DNA of 64,000 nucleotides from Toxotes chatareus (GCA_016801885.1 CM028895.1:10750001-10814000), one strand, 5' to 3'. Positions 43,501-58,500 are shown, counted from the first letter of the stretch. The notes: a model not told the origin generated them from the letters alone. Numbers and translations are program-made.

Positions 43501-46500
43501 TATGCCTAGAAAATTGTCGCCCCGGGCTATGACTGGGCTTTTTACTCAGAGACACAAATCATGTGGATAGCTAAAAGAGTGGACGCGAGGGGAAACAGAG
43601 AAGGCCGATACATCTCTTCTCATGACATTTTAATAGGCCTCTCCAAATCCTTTCCTCCGCTCCATCTCCAGCGTTCATCCATCTTCCATCATCCACCTAC
43701 CAATAATGGCTCCCCACGTCCATCTGTCTATGAGCCAGCTGATCAATGGGATTGGTTTTTTACCTTAACAGTTTCAATGAAGGAAGTGGGGTGGGAGGAG
43801 AGGCTGATTGAGAGAGAAAGAGAGACAAATGCAACAAGACGGAAAGATGGATAGAGTGAGAGTGGTAAAGATAGACAGGAAACATTCTGTGTTAAAGCGA
43901 TAGCTCTGAGGCCAGCGAGAGCACAAACTTCGTTGTTCACCCCTCAGACACTTGAGAAATGTGTCCAAGAATCCTATAAACGAATTATCAGAAGGCCTGG
44001 CGCTGAAAAGCTTTATTCGGATCTGAAGATCATTTGTTTACTCAATCTCTCATCTGTCTGACTTCCTGGGAATTAAGACGCTCAGTCACCTTAATCACAT
44101 CTCCCTGTGTCATCTTCTAATCTGCGCCCATACTGTGAGGATTCCTTCAGTGTATGTATTACACATCTTTTTCTCTTCTCCATTTGTTCTTGTAGAGTCA
44201 AGATGTGTATTCGTCCTACAAAAACATGCCTCAGGAAAACTTTGCGGAGGTTTTGCTGAGAACCAGCAAATTGGCCGAGGCCAAAACTGAAGGAAAAACC
44301 CTGTTTCCTGCTACAGAGGGTAAGCAGAAAAGGCCCACGAATGTGACACGCTGTTACACACACACATATTTATCCTTATATCTTTGTGAGGACGCTCATT
44401 GACATAATGTATTCCCTAGCCCCTTACCCTACCCTTAACCATCCGGACTGAATGCCTAAGCCTAACCTAAACCCAATTCTAAGCTGAACCCTAAAACCAA
44501 GTCTTAACCCTCAAACAGTCCTTTAAAGTTGTGAAGACTGACCAAAATGTCTTCATTTTCCCAAAATGGCCTCACTCTGTGAGGTCTAGGCTGAAATTGG
44601 TCCTCAAAAGGATAGATCTACAAGTGCAAAAACACACTTTTATACAAATGAAGTGTAGTGTGTCCTTTTTCTTGATGCAAGAGAAATTCTGGGGCTTGTA
44701 TATTAAGCCATTATTCTGGGTAGACTAAGCCTGACTTTAACCCTGACCAAGGTGAGAGGGATTTTAGAATCAGATCTGACTTTGTTCCAGATCCATTAAT
44801 GCTCAGTTTGAGTCACTGTCTTGCAGTTTGCTCAGTTCCGATTTCCCAAAGATCTGCTATACACTACAGTAAACTTGTTTTCAAAACTCTTTGAGAAGTA
44901 TTTCACATGTTGTTGCTGAAGCAGTCTTGACTGAGAGTGTGGTGTGATAGAAATAAAACTGAACTCGTGCTGCAGAACAGATAGACCATATTGTCTGCCA
45001 TCTGCGGCTCTGCATTTTTTTTTTCTTCTTGCATTCCATTTGTAGTACAATTGCACAAAGCAACATTCTCATTGTTGTGAACATTTCTGGGGACTGATCA
45101 TGTTGTTTAAATGAACTATTAATTATTATTGGAATTGTCAAGAGACAAAACTGTGTGTACATTCAGTGTGATCGCTGATGTTTTATGGAAATAAGCTCCT
45201 AAATATCCATGTTCATTTCCCAGGCTGTTTAATATTCACTTGCTGGCTGACAGGTGTGGGACCCGATGTGGAAGACCATGTTGGGTTCCACTCCTGTCAC
45301 AACAGGACAATCTTGAGTTGTCTCAAACTGGTTTCATGAACATGACAGTGAACTTCAGCGGCCTCCCCAGTTGCCAGATCTAAACCCAGTAGAACACCTT
45401 TGGGATGTGGTAGAACAGGAGTTTGGCAATATGAATGTACAGCTGACAAATCTGCAGAAATTATGTGATGCATTCATGTCAACATGGGGCAGAATCTCGA
45501 AGAAATGTTTCCAACATAGTGTGGAATCAACGCTATGAAGAATTGAGGCTGTTTTGAGAACAAAGGGAGGAACTACCCAGTGTTTGTATGGTGTTCCTTA
45601 TGAAGCGCTCTGTGAGTGTAGTTCAAATATTTTATGCTCATTTAAGGCTTCCTTTAATTTCCAGACGTTTCACATGCTGCTTTTATTTTATTCTTTTTTC
45701 ATTGTGTGAATCAGAATGTGCTTTCTAAGAGTCAGTGAGAGTTTAACTGTTTCTCGGTGCTTCATCTCAGTGAAGCTGTGGCATTGGTTCGCCTCCCCTC
45801 CTCACCCTGCCCTCTCCTCTCATCCGTCTAGCCAGGGAAGCCCATATGTGGTGGACTAGGGGACAAGACGGGAAGAATAGCCTCATACTGATTAATTAAT
45901 GTATCCCCACGTATCCCACGGCAACAGTAAATAATGACGTGTCACTGCCGCCATAGCAGAAAGATAGCATCAAGTCAAAACATCAAGGCTATGCTGCGTG
46001 ATGGATCACAGCAGCTCGCCAAAATCAATGCCACTACAAAAATAAAGAGCAAACGTATGTGTGTCTGTGAGTGTGTTTGAATACTAATAAATGGACACTG
46101 GCAACACACTCTGACCATGGAGGGCCAACGTTTAGATATGCATACACACATTCTCTCATTCTCACACACATAGACACATGCACACACTCAAGTTCCACCA
46201 GATCCAAGCTATCTCTCTCTCTCTCTGTGCTGCTGTCATTCAAATGAATATCTCTCTTCTTAAAAGTCACCTTCCCTTCGGAGCTGGAGCGGAGTGCGAC
46301 GTGTCGAGAAAGAGAAAAGCCAGTCTGGACGACAAGGCGTCCGATAACAACCTTCGATTAATGACTCCCGTATCGGCCCGCCACGCCTGCTGTCCTCAAA
46401 AACAGACTAGGAGATGGCCTTTAAGAAAATAAATACATTGATTTTTTTTTTTTTTTTTTTTTCACCTGCTCCAGATAAGCTGGAGGTAATTAATGATGAC

Positions 46501-49500
46501 ACAAGTGGAAAGTAACTCGATAGGATTGAGCTGAGTAAGGTGCAGACACGAGCACTCGGTGTGTGGAAACACAGAGACACACTTATTTGCACTCACATGC
46601 GCAGCATGGAGTTCTGCTATTGGCCACACGTTGACCAGACCATAACCAGTTGTCTTTCACACTGCCTGCACAGGTGAAGCAGTAATAAGTCACTGTCTCA
46701 CCACCCTGCTAGCAATGTCCACAATTTAGCTGACACGGGAGCATGGGTGGGGGCTGTGTGTATGTGTGTGTGAACAGACACACACACACTCGCATACAAT
46801 TACGCCCAGTCTCATGCACCCAATCCTCTACGTGGTGTCTCTTTATCACTCTCTCTTGTTTTCCTCTCTCTCTCTCACACACACACACAAGCAGGAATAC
46901 TGTATGCTTTTTAAATCAGGGTTATCTATTCTGTGTGTGCGTGTGTGTGTGTGTTTACCCCTCTGGTAATTCCTGTCCCGATGGTATCAGTAGCTTTAGA
47001 GAGGCGTGTAATCAGCTTATTCTGAGGTGTAGCTCGTTGAAACCCGGGGGGTAAGAGAGGAGGGGAGAAAAAAAAATGAGAAAAGGAGGAGGGTGGGCAC
47101 TCTGTTTAAGAGAGCTGTTATAGATCTTTAAACTGATGCATCACTCCACCCCGGCTCACACATGCACACGCTGAACCTCCAAAGTATATGTGTCAGGTAT
47201 TGGCCCAGTGTGCGCACATATGCATATTAGTGTGCATTTTGTTCTGCAGTGTGTATGTCTCCCTCCCTTTTGCCCCCGCCTCTGTCTCTTTCCCAGTGTC
47301 CATGCTCTACTTTTCTCTGTCTGTTCCATTTTGTCTCAGGCTCTTATCACCAACACAGGCTTTTGTTCTCCTTGGGTCTGAGACTACAAAGTGATTCTGT
47401 CTGCTGCTGCTTCTCTCTGCTCTCTCCCACTGCTTTCACAGAGTGAGTGAGAGAGTTAGTGGCTGATTAACAGAGGGAGTCTGTGTGTTTACAGTGTTTG
47501 GTGTTCGTTTAGTAAATTGAAATATTTTCTGTCATAGCATTGAGAGTGTGATTTTGTGTTTGTGTGTGAGACGGTCACAGGCTCGAGGCAAACAGTTTGG
47601 GATAAAAGTTTATCCCTCTGCCCAAAGTTCTGTCTAGACTCCAAATCCCATCAGCCTTAGAGGCACCACAAAAACATGGTCTGTGTCCCAATTCCATACT
47701 ACGCACTAATTCTAAAAAGGATTTGAGAATATTGTCTTCACATTCAAAAAGTGACAAAATCAGGTACACTCAGCTTTTTTTTTTTTTTTTTTAATTTGTG
47801 CTGTTGAAGTACACTATCATCCCACAATGCAATGCACTAAATGAACAGTGCAGCCTCTCACAACTGCTGAACATTAAAGCTAATTGGAGATGGTGGTGAC
47901 GCGGCTTGGGAAAATGTTTGAATGTGTGGAAAAACATTTTCCTCTCTCTTTCTGAGGTTTAATTGGTCTTGAAGTTGAATTGTGTCCGCTGGCTCACTTT
48001 TTGCATAATTTCCTGTTAGTACAAAATGATCAAGTGCATTTATTTCTTGTTTACTAAGTGCAAAAACAGTAAATAATGGCCGTAAATATTCAACTGGACA
48101 AAACAATCCCATCTTTAAGTCACCTTAAGCCTCTTTTGGAGCTTTCAACCAATATCGCGTGGTTTTCATCAGCAGTTGGAGCCTGCTCATTTGTCATGAA
48201 GACAGAACTGTTGAAGACAGTAACTAATGATTATTTTAATTTACAATTAATCTACTGGTTATTCTCTCCATTAATCAGCTGATTGTTTGGTCTGTTAAAG
48301 ATCAGCAAAGAGTGAAAAACGTGATATTGTGTCTTGTTTCATCCAATCAGCAATTCAAACCCAAGAAAGATTCAGGTTAAGGGGCAAGAAAAACAGGCTA
48401 AATCAAAATCATTGTTGGCTGTTATTATTTCTTCCATAGCTAGAGTAAGTGGGCCTTGAGTTAGGTTTGTTTTTGTCAAACTGCTGTTTCCAAGGTTGAG
48501 AATGAACTGTAATGCGTAAGTAATATATAGTATACAGTAAGAATGTATTTTAGAATTGGGACACAGCCATTAATGGTTTGGGGAAACCTTTAGTCATAAA
48601 TTGCAAATGCCCAGTCAGCATCATATGCTCGGCCAGATCACTGGTTCGGAAAGACAAGTCAAAACCAGTCAAACACAGATCCTTTTTTGATTCTTATAAT
48701 CAAACTCCTCTTCCTGTCTGTGCTGTTGATAGATGTGCATAGGCCAATTTGGCATTCAGGGGATTCAACTTAAAAGTGCACTTAGATGAAGTTTAGACTC
48801 ATCTGGAAAGCACTTATTAGAAGTGGGCATGTACTTACTCTTTGAATAATAAATACTCTCTATGCAAGAAACCATACACTTACTCAGGTGCACACAACCA
48901 ACGCACTTTTGTACTCAACATATGCAAGCACATGCACGCAGACATGCGCACAATAGCAGGGCGGGGGGGTTGGAGCTGTTTGACTTTGAAACCCCCCCCA
49001 CCCCAACACCAACCCTTTTCCTCTCGTCTACCCCTATTTTTACCTTCTCTCTCTTTTGTGTGGCCCACAGAGAAGTGTATTCTGACAAGCACTGTCGTCT
49101 GTATTCAACAGATGTGGGATGAGAGTCTTCCGAGAGGGGAGGGCTGGTTGTTAATCCTCAGTGTTTTAGTTAAAGTCTTTTCTTCTTCTTTCTCTCTCTC
49201 TCTGTCTCTCTCTCTCTCTCTCACCATCCCTCCATCCTTTCCAGTTTTGCTGCAGCTGGCCAATGATGCATTTCCTAGGGACATGATGCTGGCTCTGTCC
49301 TACTTACTGGCCCTGCCTCAGGTAGGTGGACACACAGTCTCACACTTTCACACATATACACACAGCTTTAATTTAGACATGCATACAGACAGACTCTGGT
49401 CTTAGTAACAGTGTAACTGTGATTGTATTTTAGTACGATTCTGACAAATGACTGAGTGGATGTGTATCCTCTATTGATCTCTTATGTTCTTAGTTGAGCT

Positions 49501-52500
49501 ATTGTGGTCGACGGTTTGTGTCATCAGTGTGTCAAAAGCAAAGTTGCACTTAAAGGTCACCACAATTATGTTGTTACTCACGTAATACACGTCATTTTCC
49601 AAATAGTTGCGCGTCTCCCTCAATTCGCTCAGCGTTCACACGTTCTGTAAACATGCCCAACTCACATTCTGTTGCTCCTGCACTGGTTTGCCGTGCCAGG
49701 CCCCGTCAGCTGTCAGAATAACAGTCTGATACTCTGATAGCTAAGAAAATGAAAACACAGCAGTAGATTGTGTTCAAGTGGAGGTAGTGAAAATCCCTCA
49801 TGAGTCTTAACACTTGCCGCATCACCAGTGAAACACTAAACTGCTGGAGTGGATATTACATAGACAATTCCTGGAGAGCTTGTTAGCTCCAATCGGATTA
49901 AAGTGACGTTGCTGATAAACTGACTGACTGACTGACTGTGCGGGTTCTGCATGGGTTGGTACGGCACCATGAAAACGGATTTTCTTTTTCTGAAACCAGT
50001 GATTTATTGATCATTGAACTTATGATTTTTAACTGTTGTTTTATTTGTGAACAAATTTTAAGGAAATGGAACCGTTTTTTTTAAATAAAATATTTTATAT
50101 TTTTTACTCTTTCACAGCTGACATAAAATGAATATTTAAAATGCCATGATGACAGTTTCTCTTGTACTTTCTTCTTACATTTGTCCGTCTGTACACGTAG
50201 GTGTTGGATGCCAACAGGTGCTTTGAGAAACAGTGTCACTCAGCGTTGTCGCTCCAGCTGGCAGCCTACTACTACTCCCTGCAGATCTACTCCCGCCTCA
50301 AACCCTGCTTCAAGGACAAGAACCACACTCTCTACCAGGTTAGCATGGAGCACCAATTCTGTGTGTGAGGGACTGTGTGTGTGTGTGTGCATGTTTGAGT
50401 GAATGGACTCACAGGGTATTATATGCTGAATATGCCATCCTTCCTGTAGTTGATATGCTTCTCTAAACACCAAAAGCTACAAATTCCCACCTCAAATAGA
50501 AGTAGATAAATTAAAGATTACCAAAAAACAAGACTTAAAAGATACAGACTGAATCTACAAACAAGCTAAACGGTAAAGCTGGGCTGACAGCGGACCCAAA
50601 ACATGGGTTTGTTTTGAGCAGATCGGTGTTTGAAGGAGTTTCTTGAAATCTAAAAGGCTTGGTTCAGGTTTTATCTCTTTAGGCAGAACATTTTTCAGCT
50701 GGGACCAGTAATACCACATCAAAACACTGGTCACCCATCTGTTACAGAGTTTGTAGAAGGAACTAGCAGAGCAAAAGTGGGCAGGTGGGTGTGTAAAGGC
50801 AGGTGGCTTTTGACAAGATCACAGTGGTAACAGTGGGCTGAACTGTATGTCTTGTTAGTGCTAGAGTTTAAACAATATCTTAATTATAAAAGCCAGGATA
50901 GCAGACACTTGATCATAATTAACTGGCTCTTAGACTCTTTTCTTTGTTGGAAATGGTAGTTTAAGTCTGTTTTAAGCTGTTTAAGTTACATTATGTTACT
51001 TCTTTCAAAAGTTAATAAAAAAAAGCCACCAACACCAGATCAGAATATATGAGAGAGAACAGGAAAAAGAGGATAGTGGTGGCAAAAGAGTGGCAGCAGG
51101 AGCATCGGTGGGTGATTGGTGGAGAATAAAGAGAAGAAATGACTGACCTTTTCCTTGAGTGGACTGTGGCTCTCACAGGTTTTAGTCCAGGTGGAAGGAG
51201 GTAAAATGTTGAAATATAAGAATGGAAGAGGGAGAGAGGTCTGCAGAAGAAGTGGATAAGTGTGTCCCAGTTGACATTCAAGGTCAGGACTGTGCACAAA
51301 AACACACGCTGCAGTTATAGTCAACACTACACACTACGCACACACAGATGCGCTCATCACGACACACGAACACATCCCATCCTAATGGTAGTAATCAGTT
51401 CCCCAAGTCCATTAACTTAAACTATATACAGTTTTTTCTCCTCTGCTCCACACTTTTGCAGTTGTACCTTCATTTTTAGCTCCTTTCATCTTTTTTTTTT
51501 TATCTCTCATTTTCTTTGATTTTTTTCTTTTATTGTGTTCTTCAAGAGTGAGTTCTTGTTATCGTTGTGTTCCAGGTCCTGCCTTCACTCAGCTCTTAAT
51601 AATGAGTTAGTGGCAACTTTTACTCTAACACTGATAGAAGCAAAAGGGAAAAAAACCTTTCAGCCCTAGATTTCTTCTTCACTCCTTCACTATGTCCCTT
51701 TCCTTTCCTCATTTTTTTTTTCTCCGTCAGTTAAGTTTAAAGAATCACTTTGTTGGCATGACAGGTATGTATTTAAGTGTCTTCATGCTACTTTTTTACG
51801 TCCACCTTACGTTGCGCTTTCTGCTATAGTTCCTCCCTCCTTCTATGCTCGGTTTGGAGTTGTCTTTTTTCCCTCCCGTAGGCCTGTCTCGCTCGCGTCG
51901 AATCTCAGGCCTCTCTCAGAATACTATCTTGACTGTGCATGCTTTATGCATTTCTCTTGTGCTTTCTTTAGCTCTCTCACGCTCTCTTATCTTTTAAGGG
52001 CACACATTGTACAGCGTGTGATATTTAATTTCAGATATGTATGACAGGATATCTGAATTACGTGTGCATGCTCGCTTTGCATTGCAAATGAGGTTAGCAG
52101 GAGAAAAACGTGTCACATACCCAAACATGCGGTTTTAACATATTTATATGTGCGTTGCCTTGTTTGTGTGCCTGCTTTTGTTTATGTGTGGTGTTTATAT
52201 GTAACTTCAGGCTAACATGTCTGTGTGCATCAGAGTGTTACATCAGTTTTCGTCTGACAGTGGGAGGTGTATTTGTGTGTGTGTTTGTGTGTGTGCGCTG
52301 TGATGTGGTGTGTCAAGCTGTCTCCGAGTGTTTCCCACTCTCCACTTGAATAGCAGTAACACTGTGTTTCAATAACTCTCACGCTCTTTCAATTCTCTTC
52401 TCACTATCACATAATTTCATACTCAAGTAGTAAGACACCAAACACTCAAGCCACTGAAGTCATTCAGTTGCAAATAGGAACAGAACTCTCTGAGGGTTCT

Positions 52501-55500
52501 CTCGAGGTGTTTGATGTGTTTTTAAAGCCTCAATCAACAGACTGTTTCCTCACTATTCCTCTGAATATAAAGCTTTTGGAACTGAAGCTGCTTGAAAAGA
52601 GAACTTTGAAACATAAGGTGAAGGAAACAATTCATTCAATTAAATTAACTCTATTTTCAGAACATGTTTAGTAATAGTACTAAAACATAATCACATAAAA
52701 TGCATATAACATGCAATAAAAGTAGCATTAAACCCATCTTCTGTATACATATATTATTTAATATCACATATAATAAATTTCTGCCTCCCTCCCGGCACCA
52801 TAGATGCCACATCTCCGAAATATAATGTAATATTATTACTTTTACCATCACCACTACATCAGTTATGTAAAACAACATCTTCATAGCATTACCATAAATG
52901 TTACACCAGGACACGGTGTCTTGACCCTGGTCTCATTTGGTTACTTCTCTTATAGTAACTCATCTCAGCTAAACTGACAGCAATGCTTAAAATACACTGT
53001 GTAGCACATTAGTTAAGTTATACTGCATTGATGCCTGGGGAGAAATTTGCCCTCTGCTTTTCACCCATTCTGCTGTAACTATTTAGCAGCAGTGGGTAGC
53101 CACAGCGCAGCCCAGGGACCAATTCAAGTTTTGAGGCCAGTGCTTTGGCAATGGGTTGCCTCAGAAGAAACACACCTAACATACATGTGTTTGGACTGTG
53201 GAAGAAAACCCACACAAATACGCAGAGAAACAACCCCTTTGGTTAGACTCTATACCCTAATAATACTTATCATCTTTTATATTATTGCATTAATATATTA
53301 GTCTGGAGGAGTTGCAGCCATGTAGGTCTGCCATCATGTACTGTAATCTGTCAATGCTGTCGCTTTTTTAATTAAAGGAAATTTGAAATTTCTCTTCCAA
53401 AATTATAGCCCTATTTTTTTTTTTTTTAACTCTTATCCTGTTTAGCTGTCTTGTGTTACTCGGCACACAGGTTAATAACATACAGCCCTCTGATTCTGTT
53501 ACCCGCTATTGACTTTAAAGGTCTTTATCTGTTTCTTTCCCATCCGATTACACCTCCTAGGCATGATGGAGCCTCACCAGGCTCAGTGACACGGAGTCCC
53601 ATTATTCCCCAGGGCATCGCACTGGAAGTTTTCATTACAACAGCTAAAGTGCTCATTTGCGAAATAGAGGCGCACTTTGCCGTAATTGTTCTACTGGTGG
53701 TGTTTACACGGTATTGCACAATAGCCTGTGTTTATGTAAGTGTGAAGGTCTGTTTACCTGTGCTTGTCAATGTTTTAATGTGTGAGTTTTTCCCCTTGGT
53801 TGTGTGTGTGAGAGTATTTGTGCTTAGCATAATTGTAGCTGTGAATGTGCAGCCACTGTGCGGCAATGTGCTGAGTAAAGAGATTGAAATTTTCCACTCA
53901 ACCATTTATCTTCGCCTGCAGTTGAGTATCGATCACTCACACACAAACATATATTTAAAGAATACACAATTGTACTACAGACACACAGAGCATGACATTA
54001 GAGTTTATCATGCAGAAAAACTGCTTGGCTCTCTGAATATCTCATTACGATATTTAGCTTTTTAATATAAAAGACCACAAATTACTGTTAGATGCATTAC
54101 TTTCAATTGATATACTCAGACAGAGACCGTGAATTGGAAAGAATATTTTCACCTTTATTAAGAATGCACGTTGGATTTTCAATTCTGCTTTACAAAACTC
54201 AGTAGAAATTATATCAGTAAAAAAGGTAAAAGCATTTTCCCAATAGCGGTGAGATCACTTGATAAAACAGCACTTTGCTCACATCCAGTGACATTTTGTA
54301 TTGCCTTTGGTCATCGTACATACTTCAATTCAATTCATGACCACACCAGGATTCAAGCTGCTGGGTCCAGGAGCTGACCTTGGAACTGCCAGACCAATGA
54401 GGCAGCTCCCTGTTGTTGAATTGACTGGAATAATGAGTTAGACTGAATGACTTCCCCATCATAGAAAAGCACCACACTTCCAATGACTTCACTTTCCTCT
54501 TTTTGTACAAATTGCTCACTTGTACAAATTGCACCCTTGTACCACTATCATTAGCCGCCTATATTTTACCCATGGGAGGGCTCTGTAGAACAGAGTAGCC
54601 ACAGAAAGGGCCTTATTAGACAAGGACGCACTCTAAATGCACTGTTGCAGTTGACTGGGAATGTTTGAGACTAAGTAGTCGCTAAACCTTTGATTATATG
54701 CACTGGTTTGACTGTGCTAAGTCACTCCTGCTCCTCTTGTTTGTATCTTTGCAGTCTTGGCAGTCTTATATCTTTGCTTGTGATCAGTCCCCTTCATGGA
54801 GTGTTATGACCCACAGTGCAGCCGAGCCTGTTTATAGAGTGATTATTCCTTTAAAATTGGTGCCCCCCGATTCCTCTCCCTCTTGCATTCCCCCTAATTA
54901 TGTGCACATACTGTATACACCATTTGCTGAATTAGTGCTAATGAGGCCACTGTCTGTATAACTAAGTGTTAGGCAGGACATAAACACAACTCATTAAGAT
55001 CATTACTAGCTTACTCTGTAGAGAGGGAAGGAATGACTGTTTCTCTGTAACCTCTGTGTGATCCTCACCACGCAAAGAGACAGAGCGTGTTAAAAACTAG
55101 ATAAGGCTGAACAGGTTTGTGTATATATGTCTGTGTGTGTGTGTGTTTATATGTGTGGCATTGATGATCTAATAACTTGCAGAGGATAGTATTACATTGA
55201 TTTAACAGACTTTAACTCTTTAATACAGAAAACCCTTTGGGGGTTGTTTGTATAAATTAACATAAATTAAAACAATTTTGATTGTGCACCCTTGTAATGA
55301 ATAAGACTGAAGACAAGGGCTGCAGGTCAAACAGTGGTGTGGTAGAACAGACAGTAATACTGTATGATATCATTTTAAGATTTAGTGATTCACAATAATA
55401 AAACTGACTGCCTCTGGGAGTTACTATAACAATATTTATTTCACGTATTTATCCAGCCATCTTGGGAAAGAGGCAAAAGGATTTTTGATGGGTCTACAGA

Positions 55501-58500
55501 ATGAAATACAATAACATGGGACATTAAGACTGAAAATGAGAGAACAAGTGTGGCTGAGCAGATTTGAGACCAACACGCACACTTTTTCTTTTAACTCTGC
55601 TCCTTCTTAAGTGGAATCACAGGAAGGAGGGGAGCAAAGAGAAAAGAGCCTGTGGCAGCAATGGAATCGCTGAAGGGGGAGTTGGAGAGAGTTGGCTTCC
55701 TCCCAGCTGTGTAACATCACACGCTACCTTATGCAATTATACTTTACATACAGTTTATACATTTTTCTTTTTGAAGAAAAACTAGAAGTGTCGTTTGAAG
55801 ATGCTTTGAAATTAAATAAGCAAGTAATGAGATAAGATGAAGAAAAAATGAGGAATGAGTGTTGTCTGTGCTTAATTTGCAGACAGTTGGGATAGCGAAG
55901 AAAACTTAGAAAGAAAAAGGATTCTAGAGATTCCTTAGTAATGAAGCGGGGGGGGTTAAATGATTTGAGAGTTGCAAGGAAGTTTAGCGAATGGAGAGGT
56001 AAGGAAGGATATAATCCAGATAGCCAGAAGGACAAAGTAGTGTAGATGAATGACAGAGGCAGTGAGAGAATGCAAACAGTATTTCATCATGAAAGCCTTA
56101 TTTCAATAAAGTTCTTCAAACACGGGGCCTGTCCATCACAGTCCCAGCAGACTTTCTTCTCCCTCTCTCTGTGTTCTCCCTTTTGTGTCAGTCTGAAAAT
56201 GATGTCCAAAATGGTGCCAGCATTATCAAATGCCATTCTCCTTTTTCCTCCTCTCCTCTACATTACTTTCTACCCCCTCCCCCCCAACTCCCTATCAACT
56301 TCCTGTCTATATTCTCCACACTTTTAAAACTCTTCCCTTTCTTCCTCTTCTCCTCACTCCACCCTCCCGTCCTGCTTTTGAACTGTGAATCTGCCACCAT
56401 GACTGCCACTATTGCCACATCTAACGGCACGCACACACACACACACACATATGGAAGAGACATACAGAGACAGATACACACACAGACACACCACTGTTTT
56501 CAATCTCACACTTTTCCAGCAGCCATAATTACCTTATGCAAATAAGATCAACAAATAAACCATCTCATCCTGCTGGGCAACAGCATATAAGATGCCGAAA
56601 ACCAAATTCATTTAATTAGAACAGAGGTGATGAGCGAGATACAGCATTTACCTGCCACTCCTTGCGCATGACACTCTCGCAAATGTGTATCCACGTCTTA
56701 CTCCTAATAGGCCTGAATCACGGCAGCAATTATGGTTCCTGCTACAATTGCCCATATTTTCTTGGCATGTAGGAAGAAGGGCGCATATTGAATTACCTGA
56801 TTTAACTCAGGTGTAGCTGTCAATGTCTTGTGGAAACAAACTTATAGAAGTGAGGCCAGGCTATTTGGTCAGGCCAGGGCTACCTTTTTCTGCCGATTTC
56901 TGAAAATTACAACCATTTTTGAAAATTGCCTCATTAGTTTGTCACGGCAAAGCAGTGGAAGACTTGTAAAGTTTTAAATACCATGCAGCGCAGGGCTTTT
57001 GAAGTGTGTGTGTGAGACATAGTTTAATGATAAACCTTAAGGGCAGTTGGTTGGTCCAGTCTGGCTTATCCAGTGTAGTGCACCTCCTGTATCTCTTTAT
57101 GGGCAAGAACAGCATTTTAAAATATATTAGGGGTGAAAAGATAGAGAAGAAGAGGGAGTCTGTCACATAAGGTCCTCTTGTTCCCTGTGGTGGATATTAT
57201 GTTATGTTAAACAGAATGGAATATACCAGGTAAGCAAAGGAAGTTCAGCGTCAGCAATACAAGGCATACAGAAATAAATCTTTAAATAAAAACACCTTTG
57301 ATAACTCAACATCCCAATGAACAGTAAGTGCATTAACATCAACACAGTTTTTATATACATTTTCATATTGAGCATAAAAAAACCTCAGTGGAGATAACAT
57401 ATTTTAAAAAAAATCAACATATTGCAAAAAACATTTATGCTTGGCTGAGGTGAAAAAGTTGTTGTAAATGCAACAAAGTGCAATACAAATAAACCATGAT
57501 GTACATAAAGCATGTGACTTAAATGCCCACTGACTGTAACAAAAACAGTTCCTGTGTTGCATAAACCAAAAAGGTTTACATTTTTTATTAAACCGAAAAA
57601 TGAATTCAGTGATTTCAGTGTTAAGCAAAGCACCACACTTACAGTGCATAAGTGGAGGAAATTTAAAAAACCGGGAGCTGGCAGGAATCCCAAAGGTTTA
57701 AGTCTTGAAATCAGTACCCAACATGTTTATTCCCTTTCGGCAAAGGGGCAGGGATCTGCCAGTCCAGTTTTTATATGCTTAAATTCAGAGGAGTGAGCAT
57801 GATAATAATTCTCAGGATTACCAAATTTTGCTTTTAGCATAATATCCACTCCATATCCTTCTTCTGTGTGAGGCCACCAGCATGAAATAACTCATTCAAC
57901 AGCTGTTTGTGTGTAAACATGAGATTTATTCCTCTTTTCACAGGCCGACCCAAAGGAGCTGATTCGATTGGTCACGCAGCATGTGTCTGCATATTCGGGT
58001 TGGCCGGAGGAGCTGCAGAAGTTGATCAGCCAGCTGCATGTGTACAACGAACGCCTCACGGACTTCACCCAGGCTCAGGTGTTACAAGGGTTGGGCCGTG
58101 GTGTGGACGTCCAGCGTTTCAGCTCCGACTCCAACTACAAGAAGGAGACCATCCTTGGCCTCACAGAGTAAGGGACTTAAAGTATTATACTGTCAATACC
58201 ATGTTTCCCCAACTGAATGACTAAACTTTATTGACCATAATTGCAGTTAGAAATATCATTTCTATTGTTTGTACTGTAGTTAGTGAGGTGTTCTTTATTT
58301 GGTGTGATACATTTTTTTGTACCACATATGCATATGAGTGGGAGTCATTTCTGCTTAAATGCAGTGAAACCTGATCATTATTTTCATCCTCTCTGCTTGT
58401 GTGTCTGTATGTGTTTAGGACACTGGATGACAGCGTGTACAGAATCGCTCTGTCTCTGGCTAAGCGCTACAGTATTCCTCTGTGGGAGGTCTACATGACT

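Larger units (their letters stand above)
44320..49244 (+). other. NBAS intron 24
   Basis: This 4.9-kb intron contains a CA-headed repeat (44355-44640), a Tc1-like transposase remnant (45285-45620), a CpG-dense patch (46278-46385), T-run 46442-46462, CA/TG arrays near 46780 and 46935-46954, a TIR-bounded element (47681-48566), and a TC tract (49182-49222) that serves as the pyrimidine tract of exon 25. Confidence 0.85.

Noticed and set aside
44418..44515. Interstitial telomere repeat (CCCTAA-like words)
   Set aside because: Units are irregular (CCTAACCTAAACCC, CCCTAAAACC) and the same order is part of the dispersed CA-headed repeat, so a telomere fusion scar is not needed.
48842..49405. 187-codon open frame overlapping exon 25
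   Set aside because: It is in the frame of exon 25 by chance and includes intron sequence on both sides, a TC tract and the GT donor. The real coding part is 49245-49321 only.
58166..58171. GAGTAA after exon 27 as the end of the gene
   Set aside because: GTAAGG is the donor. GA joins G of exon 28, and the family continues with a conserved MTHLEFLFTDSG segment.
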